Below are positions 1 to 5,630 of a DNA stretch of 7,420 bases, piece after piece. Position 1 is the first letter of the stretch; each line of letters begins with the position of its first letter. Both the position numbers and the translations under genes were made by a program. Source of the DNA: Bacillota bacterium (GTDB lineage: Bacteria > Bacillota > Clostridia > Lachnospirales > Lachnospiraceae); assembly GCA_023441965.1 (NCBI GenBank), contig JAEZNB010000101.1, forward strand, positions 1 to 7,420, written 5' to 3'. Under the pieces are notes generated by a model. It had not been told where the DNA came from. It was given only the letters and a program-made list of their open reading frames with translations, and searched no databases.

Positions 1-131
1 CTCCTGTGTATTAGTTTGTGAGCTGGCAAAACCCACATTCATTGTAACACGGGAGGTTTTTTACTTGAAGCTAAAGCTGATCGGAACTCACCTGCATAGC
101 AGGTGGTTTATTTTATCTGCGATACAACAAG
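1..131 (+). mobile_element. possible right-end remnant of an IS200/IS605-type element (TnpB omega-RNA/RE-like)
   Basis: No convincing gene lies here. At 89-105 there is a perfect 7-bp stem (CACCTGC / GCAGGTG) with a 3-nt ATA loop, preceded by GGAA and followed by GTTTA. A short hairpin inside a GAA..TCAC...GTG..GTT context is the style of the subterminal right-end palindrome of IS200/IS605 elements, where the 3' part of the TnpB guide RNA also lies. The stretch before it (about 40-85) could be the scaffold. No transposase or TnpB coding sequence is visible, so any such gene would lie left of the window, or this is a solo end. The call rests on resemblance from memory only; it could equally be a simple stem-loop terminator of an upstream plus-strand gene, although the T-tract after the stem is poor. 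Confidence 0.35.
89..105. repeat. 7-bp inverted repeat with ATA loop
   Basis: CACCTGC (89-95) pairs perfectly with GCAGGTG (99-105), with T88 and G106 able to add a wobble pair. It is followed by GTTTATTTTAT, a broken T-rich run. It may be a subterminal transposon palindrome or a weak terminator for a gene left of the window. Confidence 0.6.
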
Positions 132-159
132 AAAACACCTATGCATCCATAGGTGTTTT
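132..159. terminator. bidirectional intrinsic terminator downstream of the LuxR-type gene
   Basis: A perfect 12-bp stem, AAAACACCTATG (132-143) and CATAGGTGTTTT (148-159), closes a CATC tetraloop. The plus strand continues TTTTTCTTT, a good U-tract, and the minus strand gives TTTTCTTGTTG, a weaker one. The hairpin begins 43 bp past the stop codon of the minus-strand regulator gene, so it can end that transcript and also any plus-strand transcript entering from the left. Confidence 0.85.
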
Positions 160-201
160 TCTTTATCAATAATTATTCATAAGATACGATTCTAACAATC
201 T

Positions 202-2712
202 CTACTCGATCAGCTCCAGCTCCCTGGCACGGAAGACCGCATCTACGGCAGTATTCACCTCCAGCTTCTGATACAGAATCTTGGTATGGGAGCGGATGGT
301 GTTGATGGAAAGTCCGGTCAGCGCTACAATCTCGGCATTACGATATCCCTTCGCCAATAACTCCAATACGGATTTTTGCTGTTTGGATAGCTTAACCGGC
401 TTATTCAGAGCACTTAGCAGCCCCTTATGTTTTTTGGCCCTGTCATAAGCAGCCTGATAAACTTCATGTACATACTTATAGTCTAGTTCTGCTGTTTCCT
501 CTGTGCTTAATTTCTTTCTTAGCATGTTCAAGGCAGGAAGAAGGGCCTTCCCCTCGTCTGCGAACACTCTGATAAAGCCGTAAGGCTCCGCATAGGCTAA
601 CACGGCCTGAAGCTGTTTGACAGCCTCCTGCTTCTTGCCTGCTCTCCACCAGAGAAGGGTCAGGAGCACAGTGGCCTCAATTTCATCCAGCAGTCTGCCA
701 TAATCCTGGGACAGAACCTTCAGCTTCTCGCATAAGAGCTCAGCCTTCTTGTATTCTCCCAATACAATATAGGCCCGGGCAGTAGTGAAATGAAGGTATA
801 TTTTATGCAGCTCCATGTCCTGCCTGTCTATGACGAAGTAATTCTCCAGCCAAGCTGTGGCTGCAGCCTTATCCCCGTCCGTCAGCTTGATATTCGTCTC
901 GTATGCCAGAAAAACCGGTAGCAGATAGAACTGGTTCTTCTGCTCCAGTATCCTCTTAATCTCTACTCTGCATTGAGCGGCTTCCGCCTCCCGGCCCATG
1001 GAAAAGAGACAGGATGCGATATGGAGCTTGGACAGGAAGATCAGCTCGTCGGAATCCGTCTTCGGGTCCGGATCTACCAGCGCCAAAGCCTCCTTCAGCT
1101 GATTCTTCTCGTAGAGCAGACCAGCCCGGACACCAGCTTCAATCATCGGATAATAAGTGTCCAGCATCGCCGAAAACATGGACCGGAATTCCTCAAAATA
1201 CTCCTCGGTCCCCTTGGCATAATGGGAATAATCCCGATGGGTCCTGTGGTAGGTCGGAAAATGCTGACAGTGAGATTTTGATATCTTATAAACATCCAAA
1301 TGCCGGGAGTCTGCGACCGGAAGTCTGTTCCTCTGCTCAGTGAAGCTATAGCGATGGTCTATGGTAAAGAGGAAGAGCATACTTTCCAGAAACATCGGAT
1401 ATTCGTCCATGATCACTCGGATCTTATCATATAGCTTGTCCAGGTAGCCGAAGAATTCACCCACACTGCCATAGAATAAGGAATACCAGGCACAGCCCAC
1501 ATAGAGGTAAGGGTTCTGCTCCAGGAAGCTGACCGGGAGCCGGGTGATAAATTCAATTCTGGACAGCTCGAAGCTGGATTTACCTGCCCCATTCCAAAAA
1601 TGATAGAGAGCCTCTGCCGTCCCCTTCTTATCCTCCGCTCTGACATAATAACGGAGGGCATCATAATACTTCCCTTGCTCAAAGTAATAATCCGCCGCTG
1701 TTCTATACTGTGCATCATAGGAGATGGAGCCATCCTTCTCTGCTTCTCTCCGCAGGAATTCCAAAAACAGATGGTGATATCTGAAGGTATCGCTCCTTCT
1801 GCTGATAAACATATTTCCGCCGCACAGCTTATCAAGGATCTGTTCGCAGTCAGCATTCCCGGTCAGTTTTTCACATAGGCTGATATTGAATTCATCCACA
1901 ACAGCGGTTTTAATCAGGAAGAGACGTAACTGCCCGTCAAATTTACTCCAAATCTGTTTCTCTATGTAATCGTCAAGAAGTCCTCTGTCCAACTTATGAT
2001 CGGCAGTTATTCTGCCGCTTAAAGCCAGTGCACTGACTGCAATTGCCCATCCGTCGGTTTGTAAAAAGGCCTGCTCTGCCTCATCAGCTGTGATAAACTG
2101 ACCGAAGCTGGAGAAGAAGCGCCGAATCTCATCACTCTTAAAGGCAAGCTCAGCTGCATCCAGGAAGGCAACTCTCTCGTTTTCCATCAGCGGCATGAAA
2201 AAGGAGGGTAGCTCCATGCGGCTTAAGAATACGACCGTAATCGATAGGGGCAATCTCTTGACGATATAAATCAGAGATTTCAATATTTCCTCATTGGTTA
2301 TGAAATAAAAATCATCGAAAACCAGGGCATACTTTTTTGAATCAAAGGAGAAACGGGATAAGATGTCAATCGTGTACTCTACCGGGGAGTCATTGAATTC
2401 AGCTCCCATGGCAAGAGCCAACAGGCTTTCCTGCTGGGGCATGGCGGCAAAAAGGGCTGAGCAGAAAAAGCGATAGAATACCGCAGGGGTGTTGTCATAG
2501 GCATCAAGGCCAAGCCAGATCGGGATATAGTTATATTTCTGCATCCATAGCAGGGTAGATACGGTCTTCCCGCAGCCACCGGGAGCCTTCACATAGATAC
2601 AATGATGCTTGGAAGCCTTCTCATAAAGTCTGAGCAGCTCCAAGCGCGGAGCACAAATCTCCGGCAGTTTAATCGGTATTAATTTATCGTTCTGTAAGGC
2701 ACTGCTATACAT
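202..2712 (-). CDS. LuxR family transcriptional regulator, MalT-type ATP-binding (836 aa)
   Basis: A large signal-transduction ATPase of the MalT-like LuxR class, expected to be a cytoplasmic ligand-activated transcription activator. The N-terminal NTPase domain shows a Walker A loop APGGCGKT (43-50), a Walker B strand YALVFDDF (128-135) and a sensor-like segment VVFLSR (160-165). The MalT-family landmark FRYHHLFLEFLRRE is at 310-323. From about 335 to 765 the protein is alpha-helical and TPR-like, the usual sensor region, with the family landmark YGFIRVFADEG at 711-721. The C-terminal LuxR helix-turn-helix covers about 775-836, with recognition helix SINTIRSHTKILYQKL (802-817). The reading frame stays open upstream to 2838, but I start it at the ATG at 2710-2712 because GGGAGGTG lies 5 bp before it and the upstream part has no ribosome binding site. 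At 836 residues it is close to MalT length and appears intact. It is divergent from the lipoprotein operon and is its likely regulator (inference). The ligand is unknown. Confidence 0.93.
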   Translation of the reverse strand: MYSSALQNDKLIPIKLPEICAPRLELLRLYEKASKHHCIYVKAPGGCGKTVSTLLWMQKYNYIPIWLGLDAYDNTPAVFYRFFCSALFAAMPQQESLLALAMGAEFNDSPVEYTIDILSRFSFDSKKYALVFDDFYFITNEEILKSLIYIVKRLPLSITVVFLSRMELPSFFMPLMENERVAFLDAAELAFKSDEIRRFFSSFGQFITADEAEQAFLQTDGWAIAVSALALSGRITADHKLDRGLLDDYIEKQIWSKFDGQLRLFLIKTAVVDEFNISLCEKLTGNADCEQILDKLCGGNMFISRRSDTFRYHHLFLEFLRREAEKDGSISYDAQYRTAADYYFEQGKYYDALRYYVRAEDKKGTAEALYHFWNGAGKSSFELSRIEFITRLPVSFLEQNPYLYVGCAWYSLFYGSVGEFFGYLDKLYDKIRVIMDEYPMFLESMLFLFTIDHRYSFTEQRNRLPVADSRHLDVYKISKSHCQHFPTYHRTHRDYSHYAKGTEEYFEEFRSMFSAMLDTYYPMIEAGVRAGLLYEKNQLKEALALVDPDPKTDSDELIFLSKLHIASCLFSMGREAEAAQCRVEIKRILEQKNQFYLLPVFLAYETNIKLTDGDKAAATAWLENYFVIDRQDMELHKIYLHFTTARAYIVLGEYKKAELLCEKLKVLSQDYGRLLDEIEATVLLTLLWWRAGKKQEAVKQLQAVLAYAEPYGFIRVFADEGKALLPALNMLRKKLSTEETAELDYKYVHEVYQAAYDRAKKHKGLLSALNKPVKLSKQQKSVLELLAKGYRNAEIVALTGLSINTIRSHTKILYQKLEVNTAVDAVFRARELELIE

Positions 2713-2717
2713 AGACA

Positions 2718-2725
2718 CACCTCCC
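2718..2725 (-). promoter_or_regulatory. ribosome binding site deciding the LuxR-type gene start
   Basis: GGGAGGTG on the minus strand, 5 nt before the ATG at 2712-2710. It fixes the start there rather than at the first in-frame ATG at 2838, which would add 42 mostly hydrophobic residues absent from this family. Confidence 0.85.
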
Positions 2726-2733
2726 TCATAAAA

Positions 2734-2763
2734 ATAATAACATATCCTTCCTCCTGCTATCAA
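2734..2763 (-). promoter_or_regulatory. candidate sigma-A promoter of the LuxR-type gene
   Basis: On the minus strand, TTGATA (2763-2758) and TATTAT (2739-2734) are separated by 18 bp. The transcript would start near 2727, giving a very short leader that begins just before the ribosome binding site. The -35 box has four and the -10 box five of six consensus positions, and the spacing is 1 bp long, so this is plausible rather than certain. An overlapping TTGACT (2772-2767) has no matching -10 at the right distance. Confidence 0.35.
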
Positions 2764-2947
2764 GAGAGTCAAAAGTCCATGTGTTAATATCTCCCATCCG
2801 GACATCGCATTCAGGGGATGAACGGGAAAAAGTCTCACATCAGCCCATACAGTCCTTTAAAAAATATTCTCAAAGCCTCACATCAATGTAGTTTTATCCA
2901 AGAACCATAGCCCTTAAAATGAGATCGTACGAATTCAACAAATCATT
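2764..2947. other. divergent intergenic control region with repeated 9-mer and MalT-box-like hexamers
   Basis: This is the core of the 277-bp gap between the LuxR-type gene and the five-gene operon. CTCACATCA occurs twice in direct orientation (2834-2842 and 2877-2885), 43 bp apart start to start, about four helical turns. A hexamer matching the E. coli MalT box GGA(T/G)GA is at 2816-2821 (plus), with a 5/6 match GGATGG on the minus strand at 2799-2794. Hexamers like these are common by chance. No strong plus-strand promoter is visible; the best -10 is TAAAAT (2915-2920), with only a poor -35 (TTTTAT, 2892-2897) at 17 bp. A weak -35 would suit an activator-dependent promoter. Confidence 0.35.
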
Positions 2948-2954
2948 ATGGAGG

Positions 2955-2973
2955 GCGCAGGAAAGGCCTGCGC
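2955..2973 (+). promoter_or_regulatory. GC-rich leader hairpin upstream of the four-helix-bundle gene
   Basis: GCGCAGG (2955-2961) and CCTGCGC (2967-2973) form a perfect 7-bp stem with an AAAGG loop, ending 6 nt before the ribosome binding site GGAGG (2980-2984). There is no U-tract, so it is not a complete terminator. It could stabilise the mRNA 5' end, take part in attenuation, or be a protein site. It would be coding only if translation began at the upstream ATG at 2948, which lacks a ribosome binding site. Confidence 0.45.
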
Positions 2974-2979
2974 AGAGTT

Positions 2980-2984
2980 GGAGG
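2980..2984 (+). promoter_or_regulatory. ribosome binding site deciding the four-helix-bundle gene start
   Basis: GGAGG with 5 nt to the ATG at 2990. The in-frame ATG at 2948 has no purine-rich sequence at the proper distance, so the shorter reading is preferred; it also matches the usual N-terminus of the family. Confidence 0.8.
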
Positions 2985-2989
2985 TTGCA

Positions 2990-3358
2990 ATGAAGCAGCT
3001 GCTTGGCAAATGCTTTGATTTCTCGATCCGGGCCATCGAGCTGATCAGGTATCTGAACGAGGAGAATAAGCCTTTTCCGCTTTGTGAGCGGTTTCTTACA
3101 TGTGCAACGGGTATCGGAATCTCTTTAAGATGTGGGCTTATGACCGATGAAGGCTCAGCCCGGACCATTACCGAAGCACTTACTGCCACGATTGAAGCGG
3201 AGTATCTGCTGGAGCTTATGGTGAAAACCGGATACCTACAGGAAAAGCAAAGTCAGCCCATCATTAACGACTGCCGTGCCCTGAAGGACGCAATCGCAAA
3301 GCATCATCAAATCACACAAGAGCTACAATTAAAATCAGAAAGTGAGGGTAAAGTATGA
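2990..3358 (+). CDS. four helix bundle protein, S23 / 23S rRNA-intervening-sequence protein family
   Basis: A 122-residue protein that matches the S23-like four-helix-bundle family (TIGR02436/PF05635 type) by its overall pattern: FDFSIRAIELIRYL near the N-terminus (9-22), a central short-residue helix (about 31-50), ATIEAEYLLELMVKTGYL (66-83), and a final helix starting NDCRALKDAI (93-102). The third-helix pattern of EAEYLLEL, an x-K-T/E-G-Y-L turn, then a helix with N-D-C is diagnostic. The usual G-T-S-I-x-x-N-I-x-E-A motif is here ATGIGISLRCGL (39-50), so the Asn and Glu are lost. Family members were first seen inside 23S rRNA intervening sequences, but most occur elsewhere with unknown function; related folds (Avd) serve retroelements, but no reverse transcriptase is present here. 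Likely cytoplasmic. It is first in the operon, and its TGA overlaps the next ATG. The open frame extends to an ATG at 2948, which would give 136 residues. Confidence 0.8.
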   Translation: MKQLLGKCFDFSIRAIELIRYLNEENKPFPLCERFLTCATGIGISLRCGLMTDEGSARTITEALTATIEAEYLLELMVKTGYLQEKQSQPIINDCRALKDAIAKHHQITQELQLKSESEGKV

Positions 3359-3777
3359 ACCATTCCATTCAACCCCATAAGTCAAGTATAGGAGATCAGC
3401 CGGCTAACATTATGGCCTTAATCTCCTATCTCATCGGTTCCGTACTTGTATTTATTCCGGGAATCACGTATCTTGCCTGGCTGGCGCCGCTGGTCATCTT
3501 CTTCCTGGAGAAGGAGAGCCGTTTTGTCAAATTTCATGCCATGCAGGCCTTTGTACTGGATGCAACGGGCATTCTGCTCGGCCTGCTCCTTACTCTCCTA
3601 TTCGGGGGATTATCCTTAAGAACCTTGGCCTTAATCGCAACCCTGGCAACCATGATCTCTCTGATCATCCTAGGGCTTGCCATATATGCGATGTTCAAGG
3701 CCTATCGTTATGTGGAATACAGCATTCCCTTGATTGGCAAGTTATCTGCCACCCTGACCGGCAAAATCAACCAATAG
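3355..3777 (+). CDS. DUF4870-family (Tic20-like) membrane protein
   Basis: A 140-residue integral membrane protein. Hydrophobic segments lie at about 19-50 (interrupted by FIPGITYLAW, so perhaps a re-entrant pair), 66-85 and 89-114. Two landmarks of the DUF4870 family are visible: the charged turn EKESRFVKFHAMQAF (52-66) after the first membrane part, and AYRYVEYSIPLIGKLS (116-131) at the C-terminus. The biochemical role of this family is not established. The start ATG overlaps the stop of the upstream gene (ATGA, 3355-3358), and a GAGGG at 3344-3348 lies 6 nt before it, so translation is probably coupled. Length is normal for the family. It could be a membrane partner of the lipoproteins that follow (inference). 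Confidence 0.82.
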   Translation: MNHSIQPHKSSIGDQPANIMALISYLIGSVLVFIPGITYLAWLAPLVIFFLEKESRFVKFHAMQAFVLDATGILLGLLLTLLFGGLSLRTLALIATLATMISLIILGLAIYAMFKAYRYVEYSIPLIGKLSATLTGKINQ

Positions 3778-3822
3778 CCACTGTCTGTGACCATTCACAA
3801 CAAGAAAATCAGAACTGAAATG

Positions 3823-3829
3823 AAGGAGG
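3823..3829 (+). promoter_or_regulatory. ribosome binding site deciding the start of lipoprotein 1
   Basis: AAGGAGG, 5 nt before the ATG at 3835. It excludes the in-frame ATGs at 3787 and 3820, which would bury the signal peptide behind a charged extension. Confidence 0.88.
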
Positions 3830-3834
3830 ATTTT

Positions 3835-4647
3835 ATGAAGAAAAGTATTTTGTATACCCTGATCATTGCTCTGGCGGTGATTACCTTAAGTGCATGCGGC
3901 AAGAAAAGCGATTCCGGTAAAAATGAGGACAGCTCTGTGAAGACTTCCTCCGGTACATCGAAAGCGAAGGAGAATGGAACAGCTGCAGACAAGGCTTCCA
4001 AGGAGGAAGCAGCAGCTTCGTCCACTGACAGTTCCTTCCCCGATCTGCCAACAGATCTGCTGCAAGGCGGTTGGCCAACCGAGCAGCTGCCCGAGGAGCT
4101 GATGGAATATACCGCCGGTACGGTAACAGCATCGGCAGAGGCTGACAATGTGATTACGATTAAGATAAAGGATACCAATCAATCCGACCTTTATGTCTAT
4201 CTGGGCAGGCTGCAGAGCAAGGGCTGGCTTGTATCCTCGGACGACATGGAGGCTGAAGCATTGCTCGGCAGATATACGGTAACCTTCTCCCTTCAAGGTT
4301 CAGGATATCTTCAGATCGATGTTTATACCGCAGAGGCAGGTACCTGGCCTGAGGATGAGCTTCCTCCCGATCTGCTTCCTCCTGAGACCGGTACCCTGGT
4401 TTATAAGATTGATATATTAGAATCCTCAGACAATGCCTGGTACTTCAACTATACCTATGACGGTATTGATGAAGCTGAAGCAAGCTCTTATATGAATATG
4501 CTGCTTCAAAATGGCTGGTCAGGTGACGATTACATGGTCACAAAGACCCTTGAATGGAAGGGCAAAACATATGATGCAAGTGTGGAAATCTATGAAACTG
4601 TAAACTCCAGAACCACCTTTACCTGTAATTACTGGCTCGTGAACTAA
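3835..4647 (+). CDS. lipoprotein with two tandem WPxxxLP domains, function unknown (270 aa)
   Basis: A predicted exported lipoprotein. MKK, a hydrophobic core and lipobox LSAC put the lipidated Cys at residue 21. Residues 22-68 are a Ser/Lys/Glu/Ala-rich spacer suited to crossing the cell wall. The rest appears to be a tandem duplication: repeat 1 (about 80-170) and repeat 2 (about 171-270) both open with W-P-x-(D/E)-x-L-P-x-(D/E)-L and later carry a helix ending in Y-(L/M)-x-x-L-(x)-(x)-G-W (YLGRLQSKGW, 122-131; YMNMLLQNGW, 219-228), followed by beta-rich segments. The N-terminal part PDLPTDLLQGG (69-79) may be a degenerate extra copy of the opening motif. I do not recognise a named family; this W-P-x-x-x-L-P opening is seen in other uncharacterised clostridial lipoproteins as I recall them. 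No catalytic residues stand out. Third gene of the operon, 57 bp after the membrane protein gene. Confidence 0.82.
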   Translation: MKKSILYTLIIALAVITLSACGKKSDSGKNEDSSVKTSSGTSKAKENGTAADKASKEEAAASSTDSSFPDLPTDLLQGGWPTEQLPEELMEYTAGTVTASAEADNVITIKIKDTNQSDLYVYLGRLQSKGWLVSSDDMEAEALLGRYTVTFSLQGSGYLQIDVYTAEAGTWPEDELPPDLLPPETGTLVYKIDILESSDNAWYFNYTYDGIDEAEASSYMNMLLQNGWSGDDYMVTKTLEWKGKTYDASVEIYETVNSRTTFTCNYWLVN

Positions 4648-4667
4648 GACCGAAGGGAGCCAGAGTG

Positions 4668-5618
4668 ATGAAGAAAATCTTACTATTACTGCTGTTCATG
4701 CTCTTGCTTCTCTTCTCTGCCTCCTGCTCCGGCAAAACGGATCGTCCCCCTACTACTCCATCCTCCACGAAGGTGGAGGATGAGGAGGAGGCTGCTGATC
4801 TAATCCCCGTCCGGCCGGGCAGCAGCAGTTCTGCGGAAGAGGCTTCATCGGATGAGACCGGAGATAGGGCTAAGGACCAGTCTGCCGATCAGACTAAGGA
4901 GCAAGCTTCAGAGGATAATCAGACGAAAAGCAGCCTCTATCCTCCGAGTATTTTTGTCATCGAAGCTTCAGGAAGCTGGAGACAGGAGCTGGCACCGGGC
5001 TATTATGCCAACTATGAATGTGAATTTTACGCAGATAAGCTGGATGAGGCAGATAATCAATCGGCCTCGGGACAGTATACCGGTGTTTTCTGGATGAAGA
5101 CTGAGCTGGAGGCAGATGACTATCTGAAGGAGCTGCTAAAGAATGTACCGATGGATATGCAGTTTGATGCCGGTGGAGAGGGTGTCTGTGATTTCTTCAA
5201 TGTGCTATTGATGAATGGCTTTGAAAGAGATGCCGCCGGTGGGAATTATAGCATTCCTGACGGACAGGGTGGAGTCCTTACACCGGCTGGAGAGGTACTG
5301 GCTGCCAGAGGCAGCTTCCTCGCGGAAGCAACAGAGGCTTATCTGGAGGCAAAGGCCAGGGGTGTTGCTGGGGAGACCATCGAGCATAAGGATACCCGAT
5401 CGGAAAGCACTGAAATTCATTTCATTCTCCACGTGGAGCCGGATCCTGAATACACAGCCCTCGAACGCAAGGTTACACTATATCTTAGCACCGATCAGGG
5501 GATGAGTGCGACCATAGATGGCATCCTGCACCGTATGCCTGGTTATTCAGAGGATCTGAAGGCCTATACAAGTCAGGGAAAGCGTGGGGAGCTTCTTGAT
5601 AAGCATCTGAACAGATAA
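4668..5618 (+). CDS. lipoprotein of unknown function (316 aa)
   Basis: A predicted exported lipoprotein. MKK plus a long Leu/Phe run and FSASC place the lipidated Cys at residue 20; Ser at the -3 position is a less usual lipobox. Residues 21-90 are a Ser/Asp/Glu/Gln-rich, low-complexity spacer. The folded part begins near YPPSIFVIEASGSW (91-104), and 105-316 alternates beta-like and helical stretches with a helix around 215-231. I do not recognise the family. The coding region contains a strong 10-bp hairpin near the 5' end (4759-4782). A GTG at 4665 directly precedes the ATG in frame (giving MM); GGAG at 4656-4659 is 5 nt from the GTG and 8 nt from the ATG, so the start is ambiguous by one codon. 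It follows lipoprotein 1 after 20 bp and precedes lipoprotein 3 by 12 bp, so it is almost surely co-transcribed. Confidence 0.8.
   Translation: MKKILLLLLFMLLLLFSASCSGKTDRPPTTPSSTKVEDEEEAADLIPVRPGSSSSAEEASSDETGDRAKDQSADQTKEQASEDNQTKSSLYPPSIFVIEASGSWRQELAPGYYANYECEFYADKLDEADNQSASGQYTGVFWMKTELEADDYLKELLKNVPMDMQFDAGGEGVCDFFNVLLMNGFERDAAGGNYSIPDGQGGVLTPAGEVLAARGSFLAEATEAYLEAKARGVAGETIEHKDTRSESTEIHFILHVEPDPEYTALERKVTLYLSTDQGMSATIDGILHRMPGYSEDLKAYTSQGKRGELLDKHLNR
4759..4782 (+). repeat. perfect 10-bp intragenic inverted repeat with GAAG loop
   Basis: CATCCTCCAC (4759-4768) and GTGGAGGATG (4773-4782) form a perfect stem closed by GAAG, about 90 bp into the lipoprotein 2 coding sequence. The 3' arm contains a ribosome-binding-site-like GGAGG touching an out-of-frame ATG. 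No U-tract follows. It encodes part of the low-complexity spacer, where protein constraint is weak. Confidence 0.7.
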
Positions 5619-5630
5619 AGGAGGCGCTAT

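Noticed and set aside
2..169. Plus-strand open frame through the left edge that might be the tail of an upstream gene
   Set aside because: It reads straight through two hairpins, including a perfect terminator, and the translation resembles no protein I know.
973..1878. Several plus-strand and other-frame open frames across the LuxR-type gene (973-1281, 1014-1343, 1413-1856, 1600-1878)
   Set aside because: They are shadows of the long regulator gene: no ribosome sites, no family-like motifs, and odd composition rich in Arg, Ser and Pro.
2713..2838. N-terminal extension of the LuxR-type protein with a hydrophobic stretch that looks like a membrane anchor
   Set aside because: The strong ribosome binding site is at 2718-2725, before the ATG at 2710-2712; the extension has no ribosome site, overlaps the candidate promoter, and would displace the normal family N-terminus.
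2990..3358. Four-helix-bundle protein considered as an Avd accessory protein of a diversity-generating retroelement
   Set aside because: No reverse transcriptase, template repeat or variable repeat is visible in the window.
3786..3799. TGTGA/TCACA small inverted repeat between the DUF4870 and lipoprotein 1 genes
   Set aside because: A 5-bp stem with no U-tract is too weak to call a terminator or operator.
3795..4296. Minus-strand open frames opposite lipoprotein 1
   Set aside because: They are antisense to a gene with a clear signal peptide and ribosome site, and show no coding features of their own.
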